NCBI RefSeq assembly: GCF_026213295.1
Contig: NC_079414.1
Coordinates: 15,818,347 to 15,882,346 of the forward strand
Length of the DNA: 64,000 nt
Origin: Gadus chalcogrammus
Lineage: Eukaryota; Chordata; Actinopteri; Gadiformes; Gadidae
Direction of reading: 5' to 3'
The notes beneath the pieces were generated by a model. The model was not told where the DNA came from, did no database searches, and worked only from the letters and a program-made list of their open reading frames with translations. Shown one piece after another: positions 1 to 26,085 of the stretch. Within the stretch, counting starts at the first letter, position 1. The number at the start of each line of letters is the position of its first letter. The position numbers and the translations under genes were made by a program.

Positions 1-499
1 ATAGAAAATTAACTATAATCAAATAAATTAATTTATAATATATAATGTTATTTTCCTTAATTTAAACTGCCAAAGCGTCAAGCATCAGCTATGATCGGCA
101 AACATATATATACGGTTCCTCCCGTTTATCCCGTCATGGCGGGGAATATAGGGCAAAATAAAAACGAGATTCTATCTGGAGCAGCGTGTGTTCTACATGG
201 CCGACCCCTGGAAAATCAGTCTCTGGCCAGAGCTCATCAACAACTCCTCCCCGCGTTGACCATCACCTCTGCCTCCTTCCCCCCCGCCCGCCGCCACGGG
301 GACAGACCCTGGCCCCTCGCTCCTCATGTGACGTGACAGTACAGATGTAGGTGACCAGTGGGTGGCCCCCCGCGAGAGCCCGACCAGAGGTCAGGGGGGT
401 CACTGTCCCTACGCGGAGGCCCCGGCGTGCACGGCTCTCGCCCTCGTTATTTATCTCACCCTGACAGTCCATTCCTCTTCCTGTCAGCCTCCCCTCGGT

Positions 500-960
500 C
501 CATCCCTCCTCTCCTCTCCTCTCCTCTCCGTCCCACCTCCTCTCCTCTCCTCTCCTCTCCTCTCCTCTCCTCTCCTCTCCTCTCCTCTCCTCTCCGTCCC
601 ACCTCCTCTCCTCTCCTCTCCTCTCCGTCCCTCCTCTCCTCTCCTCTCCTCTCCTCTCCTCTCCGTCCCTCCTCTCCTCTCCTCTCCTCTCCTCCCCGTC
701 CCACCTCCTCTCCTCTCCTCTCCTTTCTGTCCCACCTCCTCTCCTCTCCTCTCCTCTCCTCTCCTCTCCTCTCCTCTCCGTCCCACCTCCTCCACTCCTC
801 CTCCTACTCCTCTCCCCCTCTTCCATCCCACCAGCACCTCCCCTCCTCCCCGCCCTCCACTCCTTCACTCCTCTCCCCCCTTCCTCTCTCCTCTCAAATC
901 CTTTTCTCCCCTCCTCTTCCCCTCCCTCCTCTACTCCTCTCCTCTCGTCCTCTGCTCTTG
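500..960. repeat. Pyrimidine-rich CTCCT/TCTCC microsatellite region
   Basis: Nearly pure C/T on the plus strand, mostly a TCTCC pentamer interrupted by GTCCCACC blocks. It creates long spurious reading frames in all six frames, which are not genes. The purine strand could form triplex (H-DNA) structures. Confidence 0.95.
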
Positions 961-1034
961 GTCCTCCTGACGCTCTGGCCCCTAGAAACAAGGTGGTGTA
1001 CCACCACCGCGCGCCCAGGAGGGTGGCGGTACGA

Positions 1035-1062
1035 GGGGGGGGGGGGGGGGGGGGGGGGGGGG
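1035..1062. repeat. Poly-G run of 28
   Basis: An uninterrupted run of G, able to form a G-quadruplex and likely to be of uncertain length in assembly. Confidence 0.95.
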
Positions 1063-1422
1063 TCACACAGTGAGCCGTGACCCCTCTGCTCCGCCCCGGG
1101 GAGCCAGATCAGGTGACACCCTCGCCTCCAGCGAACCTATAACTACCTCCTCCAGGGACAGGGGAGGGGGTATAGGAGCTGTGCCCTGGACTGCCCGGTG
1201 GGAGGTTGGGGGGTTTCCTCTCAGCAGCCAATCCAGAGGGGTAATTACTGCCCCGGGTCAGACTCCAAACTTGGACTCTTTGCCCCCCCCCCCCCACACA
1301 CACACACACTCCCCAAGCAGGTCTCACTGGACCGTCCGGGACATGCAGCTATCCTTTCATTAGACGAAGAGAGAAGCGGATGAAGTCAGAGGCATCCTGG
1401 CTGTGAGACACCGGGAAGCCCC

Positions 1423-1545
<123 letters not shown>

Positions 1546-3833
1546 CCTGCGTTGGCCTCCGGTGATAAATGGGTTGGACTCTCAGACTTGGAGGTGGAGG
1601 AGGATGACACTCAGAGGACGAGAGGTGGAGGTGGAAGTCACAAATACAGTTAGAGGGAAAAGGAAGATATAAATACCTCCAGTAAATACTATACGGACAC
1701 GGGGTGAGAGACTCATCCACGGTGGCCCAGAATTATGACCGTTGACTATTTGTACTCCAGGTAAATGGCGTCTTCAAGTAAATGGCGTGTTCAAAAATCC
1801 CTCACACTATCCGTAACAAGCGTAAAGCGACACAGTGTTCGGGGGAAAATAAACTAAACCAAACCTGTAATTAGCGAGTGGTTTCATGTGGGTGCTCTTT
1901 GATTTATAATTCAGCATAGCAAGCACCCCCACCCGACGACTGGGAGAGGCCAGGGCGGGGCGGGAGGGACTGAACTCGTTTGAGTTCTGTTTGAGTTGGA
2001 CTTAAAGGGAAAGCAATACGTGAGGTCCATAGCTCAAGACCTGGCTGTCTGACGCACAGGATTTCAAACCGTCTGTCCATCTGGATTTTCCTTCTTACTT
2101 TCCGTCTGTATTTCTGCCTTTCGTTATGTGCTACTTTCTTTCATTATTTTGATTTTAAGATCATTTTGGTCTTGCTCCGCTTTTTTATTTCTTCCGCTCA
2201 TTCTCTCATCCTTTTTTATTTTCTCACGTTTCTTACTTTGCCTTGTTCTTATTCTCTCTTCCTCTGGATATGCTGGAAACGGCCAGTAGTGTGCCTTGGG
2301 AATCTCTGTGAGGGAGGCCACCCTTGTCCTCAAAGTGTCACCTCACCCCACACTGATCCCCTTACTATCCAGTGGCTTTCTCGCACTAAGACAAAGACAA
2401 GGGGCTGTGAACCGTATCTTGGAGGGAAAATAACCCCCATCTTGTATATTCGGTCGTGTTCTGTGGGCATTGGGAAGCTGTATTCCCACATTCAATAAAA
2501 CTTTGATAAGGAAGCCTTCTCGTCTGCTGTGGCCTGGTTTCCTCCCCCTCCACTCGGGTCGGTACATGCTAAGATTCCTCGTCCTCCCGGGGGTGCCATG
2601 ATCCCCTGATCATCGTATATTCTGCCGCCCGTATAAAGCTAATGTGCTGATGCGCTGTTTTCAACCTGCCGTGATCCTCCTTCAATCCCCCCCGCCCCCG
2701 ACGCTTCCCCCTTCGTTCCCTCCAGTCCCGCTTTCACACTCAAGCGGGGATCTGTGGGCGCTTTGATCACAGTCCCCCCGCTAAAGGTTTAAAACGTCTC
2801 AATTCCTGATGATCGTCAGGGCCTCTGCGCTTTTCACTTTAAGCATTTCCCCCATGCCACCCCCTGTCCGAATTCACAACTGCTTAAACGAGGAACCCTA
2901 TTCTCCCAGCTTCCCTTCCCCAGCGCAGCTTTCAAGTTACCCCCCCACCGCACCCCCCATCGGGTGCCGCGCCGGTAAGCCCTAGATTTTGTCTCCTCCA
3001 TCGTTGTCAAGCCCATTTGCCAAATACGAAAAAAAAAGAGCCAATAAGCTGGGTCTTCATCGCTTCTCTGGAATGTAATCCCCAGATCTCCCACTTCTCG
3101 TGAAAATCAATGCCGAGGTTGAGTCGAGGTGAAACTCCCGTCTTAACTTATCACGCTGTAAAAGTAAGACAACCGAGTGTGGTGACTTTTTTTTTGGTAG
3201 AATGAGGAAACTAATTGTCTAATTGCATGCAGCCGTCCCTCCCCTTACCCTCTGCTATTAAATAAAGATGTTATCCGTATCTGCCTCATCAACTCCAAAA
3301 TAAACAATGTTTGTCTCTCTCTCTGTGAGGTGTGGTCCTATGAATGTTGCGTTTAATTTATTATAAAACTTGAATGCGTGATTAAATGTCCTGGTTTAGT
3401 GTTTCCTGCTGGAGCAAGGACCCAGGGTTGCGTGTGTCTGGTGGATAAGGAGGTGTCTAGTGGGTGGAGGGGCAGAGCAGGAGCTGGCAGCCACCTCACC
3501 GTATGTCAAGCCCGACGGAGGCTCCGAACCAGTGGGGTGGGATGTTCCACTACAACCCTCTCTGCCCTATAGGGCTACCTCTGTAATTAATATGTTGTTG
3601 TATCAAAGTTGAGGCGTTTGCCTTCCGAAACGTCCCGCACGCAGCCCCCCTCACGAAAGGCCTGACCTCCAAGCAGCTGAAGGTTGGGCTGCGAAACTTG
3701 GCTCGCCCCCGAGTGAAAACATCTGCTTCCCTCGCAGGCAAGGACCGCCGCGGACCCCCTCATCTCAGCTGGCGCCCGTAGCCCAGTGAGAAAGAGCCCT
3801 TCCCCTGTCCTCACCAGCTGACCCCCACATTTA

Positions 3834-3836
<3 letters not shown>

Positions 3837-3878
<42 letters not shown>

Positions 3879-4141
3879 TCTCCCAAACCTGAGTCTCCTG
3901 GTTCCAGGGCCTTGCTCCTCCTCCATCAGCCCCACAAACCCCCCCCCCCCCAACCCTCCTCCGATCACCCCGCACACCAGTGTGGTCACACCGTACCGCT
4001 GTGAGGACTGCTCTGCTCTTGTTATCCACCCCTCATCACAGCCTGTCGAGAAGAAGAGGAAAGAAAGCTAAAGGGAGACCTGGAGGAGGAGGAGGAGGAG
4101 GAGGAAGAGGAGGAGTAGGGGGGGGGGGGGGGGGGGGGGGG
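3837..4141. repeat. Poly-C (39) and poly-G (24) runs about 240 bp apart
   Basis: C-run at 3837-3875, a smaller C-run near 3941, a GGA-repeat and then a G-run at 4118-4141. The C and G runs are complementary and could pair as an inverted repeat. Confidence 0.9.
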
Positions 4142-4813
4142 ACGGGACGTGGAGGTGGATCTGCGCTGCTCCCACAAAGCGGCGACTGTTGGAACACTGA
4201 CAGAAGCATCTGTCATCCCCCTGCCTTCACACACCTTGCCTGCTGTCCTCAGGGCTAGCCCCTCTCCCCTACTCCTCCCCACCTGCTCTCTCTCTCTGTA
4301 CGCTTTCTGAGGTACGACGGGAAGCTCTACGACGCCTCCTTTGGAATTTAAGCGTCACACTTCTCCACCCCCTGGATTCATTCTTCATGTGATGACGAAC
4401 ATAACTTTAGAATCACAACACATGTAGTTTAGTGTAGTTGGCTCATTGGTTTGATTGAAATCGCGAAACGTAATCTACCCAAATAATGTCAAGAAAGTGA
4501 TGTGTACAAAACACAGTAGTGTCATTTATAAATATAACTTATAGCAGCAAGACGCAGAACATCTATTAAGTTGGGAAATTAGGTCATGTGCTACACATGT
4601 GTGTTCTTCCCTGAGACCTTGGGACATGAATTAGTACTTTATGGAGAAGTACTACTTACTAAGGAGAGAGAGAGAGAGTGAGCAGGAGTTAATGAATATG
4701 CTGACCTGGCTGGTGACTACTTTATCATTCTCCAAAGACCCCCCTGCCCAGCCCCCTTCAACTAGCTGAAGCTTTGCCAGCAAGTATAAGGAAAGATGCC
4801 AATCCATGTATAT

Positions 4814-4930
<117 letters not shown>

Positions 4931-6208
4931 AGCTCAAGGACACCATCACTCACGATGCATTGGAAAGGTGATCTTGAGACAATGTCACACTGAAGTGTGT
5001 TGTCGGTTGTCGTTCATGTTTTTGTTTTGATCAATAGATGGCAGAAGTACTGTGCAAGCAGACACTTTCTTACTGAAGACAATATGCATAGGTTTCTAAC
5101 GCAGGTTTTAAAGAGCACAATGTGCGAGTGATTCATCATATAAAGTGCTAACAAGATAATTGCGAAAAAAAAATTGATAATGCGCATTATCACATCAAAA
5201 AAATTACAGCTGAAGGCTTTGCTTCGAAGTGAGATGGGTGGGAGTGAAGGTGATTATGAATGCCATAGACAAACTATAATGGTTCCTCTTGGAATAGAAG
5301 CATAACCTCACTGATTTTATTAAATTGGTTGTTTAGCCGAACTCAACGGCCCTAAGAGCGATCTGGACAGTTAACTTAAAAAATATATATATCACGACAG
5401 CAACACACAGTTATAAATATACGTGCTCCTAGCACACATACTCATCGACCTACACACACACTGACACACACACACACTTACAGGAGTAGGGCTGCAGATC
5501 AGATAGCTTTGTGCATGTATGTGTTCGTGTGTGTGTGTGTGCGTGCGTGTCTGGCTGGGTTCCAGCGTCAAGGTCTCTTACTCCCAGGCCATGCAGGGGG
5601 GCCGGCCAGCTCCTCTGAGTTATTCCTGAGCATCGGCCGGTGTCTCCCCTCTACCCCTCCTCCTTCCTTTGTCTTGTCCGCTCTCCTCTTGTCCATCTCG
5701 GCCCCCGTGTCTCCCCAATCCCCTTCTCTGGGACCCTGCGGCTAATGGACCTGTCCTTCACATTTATCAGCATCTCCTTCCATTGTGCTTAATGCGCTGG
5801 CATGCATTACCGCACATGGACATATGCATCCTCTACACGTTTTCAAACACACACATACACACTGATGAACCCATGTGTACGCAGAAACACACACACCTAT
5901 CCGTACATTCCAAACAACTATACACAGACATGCATTCATTCACGCACACATTGCATTGTAAATCGACAAACAAACTGATAGAGATTATGTGTTTCGGGAA
6001 CAAAGTTGAGGGAAACTCAACTCTGACAAAACCTCTTTAATAGTGAAAGAGTACAGTTGTACTGTCGAAGAGGGGCCATGATGGACTAAATGAAAAGATA
6101 ACCACTGGAGGGCGCTAAATCCACACAATCCACCATGCTCTTAAATAAATGTATGCTTTGACAATCAAACAACATTTTTGAATAATGCCGAAAAGTTGTA
6201 ATATTTAT

Positions 6209-6237
6209 TAATAATAATAATAATAATAATAATAATC
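6209..6237. repeat. (AAT)n microsatellite
   Basis: Short AAT trinucleotide tract in AT-rich intergenic DNA. Confidence 0.9.
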
Positions 6238-8559
6238 ATAATAACATTTAATATTGAATTTATTGGTTTGTATCCTCCGTATAGCTCTATCTATTTCTGA
6301 AAAAAAACCTTTCAGAAAGCATTCTACTATAGAATATGCATCTCTGATTCAACATTATTACGATTACTCAAAATACAACGTCGACAACATTTCTTCTTTT
6401 CTTAATAGCAGATTAAATATTTTTATTTGAATCGGGGAAGTATATAGGTATTGTTTGGGCACCTTCCCTTCTAAAAAATATTATATACATCTGCCTTATG
6501 CACATATGACTACAACTGTATGCATTTAGTGGCAAAAAAAACATTTGACAATGTTGAACATATGAAATAATGTCTATATCGAAACGTATAGGCTACATCA
6601 ATCACATAATATAACAATTTGTAGTGGTGAATACCACATAATTTAATATCTAACCATTATAGCAACATGAGTGATGTGTTTTATTAATATATTAATGCAT
6701 TATGTGAATCTAACAGGTTAGTGTTATATATAGCACACCAAAATAAAAAATTAAAGTCAAAGAACCAGTTTGGATTAATATTCTGTTTTATATTTTTGAA
6801 TAAAATAGGAATACATTTCAAAAATCATTTTCATTTTTGGATAGGCCTAGCATTTTATCCAATGCCGAACCTACTTGAAAGGAAAGTGGAAATCAATTCT
6901 TCCCCAACACTGACAGAACACTCTTACGAGCAAGCAAAATCTCCCTCAGGGGGAAAAAGGAAGAAACATTTTGATTCCTATCCAACTGATTGGAATGTTG
7001 TTATTTTACCTGTAGGCCTAATGATTTTTTGGATTGTTCAATTAATTAATAATGAAATTATTTTTAAAGCATTGGTTGAAACTGTCACCACGTTTTTCAT
7101 GCGGGACGTGATAAAATAAAGTTTTCAGGTTATATTTTATTTAGATTAATTAAGGATTGCAGTATAGGCCTAATACAACTATAAAACAAAATATCTCTGC
7201 ATTGATGTACAAGCCCTTTATCCATGCACAACATGTGAAACAAAATTAATTTAAAAAATAATAATAATCTGGAAAAATCAAATCCGGAACTACTACAAAT
7301 AAAACTACTACTATAGCAATATTTTTATATTTTATTTGTGAAACAGGAATAGTCACCCCTTTCGGTTCAATTTCGAAATTAATTTTAAGATTACCTTGTC
7401 CACGAAAAATATTTCTAAACGGTTGGGGAAACGGCAGTTTGGTGTGAATGAACAGAGCCAAACGAAGTTCTCGCAGCAACAGGTGATTTTTCCGTGAAAC
7501 CAAATCAAATTCACCAGATGCAACGGGTGAATTATTAAGTAAAATCAGACGAAGCGGTGAATAAAAGTATAACTTACTCTGGTTACCTTGGCGATAGTGA
7601 AATGGTCAATATTAAGCGTAGATGGCAAAACTACCCAATGTCCATAGCAAAATAGCCTCGCCTACTTTATAAATGTAGTGGTGTTAGTTTCAATGTGTTG
7701 TAGCAGAGGAGGCTGTCCTCTGGGGGGCGCTAGAAAGACACAGTGGGAATCAAGACGAAAGGCTTCGTTCCGTTCAATCCACTGAAGGTTGAAATAAAAA
7801 TAAAATGCTCGGATAGGGAGGGGTGGGGGAATCATAATCCAACTACAACATTAAAATCAATAAAGTGTTGTGATAACGTACAAATAAATTAAAACAAATA
7901 AAAATAATAATAATGATAATGATAATCAAGCGCAGATAGGACTATTAATAACCACAGAGGGAAGAACCCTCATAATAAATAAAGCAATGTAATACAAAAT
8001 AAATAAATTATCCAATTAAATTAGTTATAAGCGCTATTAGAGGAAGGATTAAATTATATTCAACAAGGAAAAATTAACTTATTGCAAAAGCAAGAAATTA
8101 ATACACTGGAGTCGGATTGAGGAAAAATAATGTGTTATGGTAGGGTAAGTAATAGGGATAGCGTTAGTAATAACCCAAACCCTACGACTAATCCTCAACC
8201 TTTTACTTACCCTAACCCTATAAATAGCAGGGTTAGTGTAAGTAATACGGTTAGGTCTATTAATCCTATTTAGCCCCGGTTTATTCCTCGTGTGCTTCAG
8301 CATCAGTACCACCAAGGATCCTTTGCTCACCAGTAGTTGCTCATAAGAGTGACGTCCATTCGCATCCGGGGTAGCATCCTCATATGAGTATCATATATTT
8401 ATTTAAAAAAATATCTTATGGCATATTGATTGTCTTTAAGATGTATTTTTTAAATCAAAGCTTCATCATAAAAAAGCATCAGCCTTATCATCCTATGAAT
8501 ACTTATACATAAATGTAGTCAAAATAGAACCTCCCCCCTGTTTTGCTTTTTTTTTGGTA

Positions 8560-8631
8560 TAGTCCGTTGCAGGACAGCGCGGGAGCGGAAAACGTGCAGT
8601 GTGTACGGGAAGAGTAGTGCTGCGCTTTCAG
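8560..8631 (+). promoter_or_regulatory. psip1: Probable psip1 non-coding first exon and promoter
   Basis: A GC-richer stretch in AT-rich surroundings ends in a good splice donor (CAG, then GTAAAC at 8632). The next plausible acceptor is at 9098-9099, 18 bases before the psip1 start codon. This fits a non-coding exon 1 spliced to the exon carrying the ATG. The transcription start itself cannot be seen; no TATA box is evident. Confidence 0.5.
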
Positions 8632-9059
8632 GTAAACAACCCTTATACTTTTCGAATACATCCTTTAGTGAATTATTTCAGTTAATATTGATGTCGTTTA
8701 AGCATGTAATGAGACGCTACTGAAGGTTCACCGCTCGAACATATTCTGTATGTGTTATACGATGTATTTCTCGAGCTAGCTAGCAGGTTGCCTGTTACGC
8801 ACACTAGTAGAGGTGAACTCTGTATCCCGTAGTAATGTTACATCTATTCACTTTAGTATTGACACATACACTGCGCTTATTGCTTGAACGACTTAACGGT
8901 ATGTAATGACATGCACTGTGTGGATTTATTTGTTTGGACATCTAATGGAGACCGAACAGAATTCTCATGAATAAGTTCCGTCTTGAATGCGTGAAAGTAC
9001 TTGAGAGGCCACACGCCCACTAAAGTCAGTGCGGCGTGTGTAAACTTTTTCAGATGTGA

Positions 9060-21190
<12,131 letters not shown>

Positions 21191-21745
21191 GTCAACAAAC
21201 CTTTCTGGAGAAATTACTTTTCCCTCAGTTTTCTTACATGACATTGTCTTAACGTATATTTAAAAAAACTGGCATCAGATTCCAATACTGCGCCTATCGA
21301 TGTGCCTCAGTTCTGTGAAATGCATATGGTTTGTCCACAGGTAACATTGTCAAAAACTTTTTTTTTTTTGCTTTTAGTTCGGCTGTTCACTAGGATGGCT
21401 TGCTTAAAAAAGAAATTCAAAACGCACATTTGATTCAGAGAGGTTTCAAGCTGCCAAACCCTGGGTTTAATAGAGATGTTGAGTATTTGAATGTTGTTAT
21501 TCAAGAGAAGAAGCTGTTCACAATGTTCTTTGTATAAAAGCCAAGTTAGTGGATTAAGTAGTTTCACCATTGTATTCTGAGGTCTGTTTTTCAGGTGTAC
21601 AATAGAGAAGTGATGGACGCCAAAGTTTATTTTGCCAAAACGTGCTTTAATTCAATCATGTTTTAAATGTTTCTCTAACAAATGTAAATAAGAGTATTTT
21701 CCTGTCTATCATAGCGTCCTCTAATAAAGCGGCAGTTTCTCAAAT
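21191..21745 (+). other. psip1: psip1 3' UTR and poly(A) signal
   Basis: Non-coding sequence after the psip1 stop (21188-21190). An AATAAA lies at about 21724 and no further open reading frame of note is present. The transcript probably ends near 21745, within about 450 bases of the convergent snapc3 stop codon, so the two 3' ends are nearly abutting. Confidence 0.5.
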
Positions 21746-22180
21746 GTTTCCCGTTAGGTGTTGTTTTGATGATATTGCAAAACAAATTTTTGCAATGAAG
21801 AAATACCTATTTATTAATCATCTCAAATTCATCATGTAATTAGCTACCACAGGTAACGATGTGGCCTTATCCGTCATTACTAAATAATATTCAATGGACA
21901 CTCATGTGAAAGGTGGAAAAACATTTTACAAAATGCACATGGGTCAATTCAACCTTTTCAAACTACAGACAATACCTGGTTTTCCTTCATCAGAGCACTG
22001 TCCATACAAATAAGAAATAAACAGTGTTGCAAAACATTTACAGAAAGTGCTATATTGTTCAATTTCCACCAGATAAACTGAATGAGCATATTGGTTTTCC
22101 CCATGAAGCATTAACAGGAACATGAACAGTCTTGAACACAACATCCGAAAGAAAATCCATTTAAACTTTGTTTGGAGACT

Positions 22181-25100
22181 TCAGTTGAATGCACCTGGGT
22201 CGACGTAGGGGTACGCTTGGAAGTCCCCCAACTTGTTTCCCTGGTCGTCGTAGTGAAGCATCCGGAAGCATTTGTCACAGAAGAGGCACGGGTCGCACGG
22301 AGCGTACTTGTCGTTTGACGTCAGCCATCTGGATTATTACCAATACAAAAATTAATCTTCCATCATCTTTGAAAGTTCACATTAACGGACTTAAACACTT
22401 GTTATAAACACCTATTGTTGATGCACATCGGAGCCCAGGTCCTATTTTACGACTGCAGCCTTTTACTTTGACGAGGCTAAACTCTTTCTGTAGACGCCAC
22501 TACTTCACAGACATTGCTGCAATGGGCTTAATAGGACCAAAACGTCAAATGTATAAACCATATCTATAAGTAGCAGATATTCCTTTTATTCACATATTAC
22601 AACAACTCATGGTTCTATCTCAGATAGGAGGTTAGAGATTTCCATGAGAGTTGGCAGCACTGAAAGTAGTTATTTATTTGCGGTACCATTTTTCTTTCTT
22701 AAAAAAGCCTGGCCATTTGTTGTGACATGTGATTTTAACTTGCCTGCCAATGTAGAGATGGCAGACGGTGCATCTGCGTGTGGTCACCCTGTGCTTGTGG
22801 GTCAGGAGAGGGTAGAGCTTCTTATCCAGACAGTCAGTCTTATGGGACAGTCTGAAAGATTGCAACAAGAAACACACTGAGATGAGCCCAATACTTCCAT
22901 TGAAACGCATACTAGAATGATAATTAATGACAAACATTGTCAATGGGCAGGACGCTGATCATAATTATTTGGCCTGTTAAGCTCTTTGAGACTGTAATGG
23001 TGATTAAGGGCTATGCAAATAACATTTTATCTTTAGGTCGGAGGTTTTTCCAGTCCAACGGCTCTGGTTCAAACCCCAATGTGTGCAACAATGTATGTGT
23101 CGACATCCCTTGACCCGCTCCATAATGTATCTTAAATTCATTGCAACTTGTCGATAAAAGCATCTGCTAAATAACAATAGCTATATTTGTTTATAAGTCA
23201 TTAAATATTTCAATTCTTGATAATAAATTGCTTTGAGCTTTGAAATAAAAACAGGGTGCATTTGTCACATTCATGACGTGGATGCATTCCTGGTAAGATG
23301 TGACGCTGTGATCATGCCAGATATTTCCAGGAACTAAAAATGGATGCCTTTTTTATTTTATTTATAACCTACTTCACTGTATGTAGAAAGTAAGCATGTC
23401 AGAAATAACGTGCATAGGTGGTTAGAATTAGTCTTGAATTGATCGTACTTGCCTTACATCTGTGATGATTACAAGGTGCTCACAGTCTCCTTGGTGACAG
23501 TAGAGATAGGGGAAGCCCACTTTGATTTTCAGATCAATAAACTTGGTGTCCTCCATCTTGGCTTTCTCGTAGGAAGGGAAGTTGTGGCTCTTTGCCCATT
23601 CAATCGTGGTGCTGCGGAACACAACCATGACAATTCAAATAAGATATTTTCTAAATGTCTTTACATTTCACTGTTCTCTCCCTTGTAAGTTCTTTTGGAT
23701 AAAAGAACCAAATTATAAATGTGAATCCAATATAAACGACAAGATACATCTAGAACATCATCGCTATGAATATCGCTATGTTACAATGCATAATAAAGGC
23801 TGTATACTGATGATTAATTACACACAGACATGTGGTTTTAAGTGTTCTACACATCGGTGTTGGCACTTCAAATTTGAATCAAATAATCATGAGAATACAT
23901 AGCAGGTCTTTCATGCATGTACAACTTTCAAAAAGGATCATATTTGACTTTCCTTGTGATCCCTAACACTTCTTTCATCATCCACTTCTACTGTGGAACG
24001 TTTTAACAAATTAAGTGAATGAATGGAATCCTACTCATAACTCGTCTTGTGATAATGATGTCAAAATTGTGGCAAATTTATCTCATAGCTCATTATCACA
24101 AGATGAACGCTTCTGGTACTCAAACTAATTCAATATTCTTCACTTCAAACTGCTAACCTCCACCCCCAGGGCATGAATTAGTCAATGTTTATCACTAATA
24201 GAGATGAGCCTATACACGCTTTAGAGCCTTGTTTGACCACTACCTTGGGGAGGGCAGCAAGGCAGTATGGTGCGTAAAAGAGGCATTGTAGAAATGGCTT
24301 TATGTCTCGGTTGTAAATTGGGATAGCCTGAAAGTTAGCGATGTTCGCAACTACATTTTTGCTGATGTGTTTTTTTTAACAACTCCCCGTGTCATCCTTT
24401 TCATAGTCATCCCACATTTATCAAAATTTCACAACAGAACACCACATTTCAACACTAATGCAACAATTCAGTGTTCTGTGTAAAACATAATTTCAGAACT
24501 GAATATTTGATAATCTCAGGCCACCATTCAAGCAGTCATCTGAAATTTCAAATCACACAATTCATGTGGTTAGAAAAAAATGATTTTGTATAGTAAGTAG
24601 GCCAACTTACCTACTGATGTCCTGACACTCTGGGAATCTCATGTCATTGTAGAAAACTCCCTCCAGGTAGAAGAAGGATGACCTGTAATGATCCTAAAAC
24701 AATAAGAATTAAAAAAGCACTTTGAATGAAGCGCTTGAAAATGGCATTCAACAAGCAGACAAATAATGCAACAAAACAGTTATTCCATGAGCTAGTTTGA
24801 GAGTACCCATTAATGCCACTTAATCATTCATAAAGTAGGAGTCATAATATCATTTCAAACAAAAGGGTGGCATTGAATGAAAAGTTGTGCTTGATGGTCG
24901 AATTAACCTGCGGCCAGGAAGCTTACATGGCCTCTCTGTGCTCATTACCTTGCTGATGAAGTCAGGAGCAATGTCGGGTGTGTTGCTGAATTCTCCACAC
25001 ACTTGCAGGTCACTGACACAGCAAATGGCGTCCCTTAAATTTGCCAATGTATGGGACCCGGTCATCAACAAAGTCATGTGGGGTCGAATATACTTAAACT

Positions 25101-26085
25101 AATAGAAGGAAGAAAGATACCATGAATATTGACAGCTGAATACAGTTTAAGCTTCCCATTGCTTTCTGCACTTGACTACATTTTAACTAGTCAGATCACA
25201 GCTATGCAGGTTTTTTGTTTTGGGGTTAGACCAAATCCATACTCAACTCTCTCAAAAATGGTGGGGTAGTAGACGTTGACAGAGATAATAACTTCTCCTT
25301 CAGGGATCTCGTTTCCTTCAGTGGGGTTCCTTCCAAATGTCAGTCTCTCCTAAATTCCAAACATCAAGCCAGAACTTGACTGACCCACTACATTCTGAAT
25401 TCATAATATAACATACATTGATGTCAATGACTGATATTCACTATAGAGATAGTACTTTGTATTGTGACATAACACTCACCAGCTCATCCGCATAAAGGTC
25501 ATGTCGACCAACTTTTTGGACTGTGAGATTTGATTTGTAATCCTGTCTCCTCTTCCTTTGTCTGTAAGAAATAACGACATTTTTGTTGAGCAATATGTTG
25601 TTCCTACGCAATTGGTTTGACTTAAGGATAACCTAAGGTAAAGATGAACAAGTGTGTAACCTACATTAGTGTTCTGAGAGTTGAATCGGGCGGCACAACG
25701 TTTGTATCTGTGGGCCGATCCACAGGATTGCAGCGAAGTGAATCGAGGCTTCAAGCAAAACAAAACGAACGGATAATCGTGTTATTGTGCAGAAAACACA
25801 AAATACGATGGTAGTAGAAATATGCTGTTTAGTTCGAACACAGCCTTGGGTTTATTACCTGCAAATGGATTTCAGATCATTAACGGTTTCAGCGTTGAGC
25901 CCGAATTCTTTGGATAATTCTGTCTCAAATTCCTCATCTTCCTGTTCTTTGTATGAGTAATGTGATGGCTTAAGCCTTTCTAACCATAAATCTCTGAAAG
26001 CACCTATATCAAAAGTTTTTGTGTTAACATCAATGTATTCGTAATCTGGGATGTTTTCCGACACCGACTTGCCGCAAGTCGCCAT
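22181..26085 (-). CDS. snapc3: snRNA-activating protein complex subunit 3 (SNAP50)
   Basis: Core subunit of SNAPc, which binds the proximal sequence element of snRNA genes and recruits RNA polymerase II or III. Coding exons on the minus strand: 26085-25859, 25561-25480, 25349-25248, 25098-24949, 24693-24611, 23611-23453, 22851-22744, 22328-22181. They total 1059 nt, 352 residues; human is 411, the difference being mostly N-terminal. Diagnostic stretches are [31 protein letters not shown], the Cys-rich CTVCHLY...[10 protein letters not shown] segment (SNAP50-type zinc region, about residues 293-325) and a C-terminus ending [10 protein letters not shown]. The start is the only in-frame ATG of exon 1 and begins [17 protein letters not shown]. 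The last two introns open with GC (AAG/GCAAGT and CAG/GCAAGT), and frame is kept only with these donors. It lies head-to-head with ttc39b and tail-to-tail with psip1, the same arrangement as in human 9p22. Confidence 0.96.
23035..23178 (+). mobile_element. SINE-like element
   Basis: A B-box-like CTCTGGTTCAAACCCC is followed about 110 bp later by ATAAAAGCATCTGCTAAATA, the common 3' end of tRNA-derived fish SINEs. It lies in a snapc3 intron, antisense to the gene. Confidence 0.5.

Noticed and set aside
263..1080. Long open frames on both strands, 117-267 codons
   Set aside because: They are produced by the CTCCT/GAGGA microsatellite and poly-G run; composition is purely repetitive and no domain is present.
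6721..7119. 132-codon open frame in AT-rich DNA
   Set aside because: No recognisable domain, no splice context and biased towards AT-rich codons; such length is expected by chance in this much DNA.
21191..21300. Right inverted repeat of the Tc1-like element after the last psip1 exon
   Set aside because: Only about 9 bases (TGTCTTAAC) match the left end; not enough to place the end there or to claim the terminal exon is transposon-derived.
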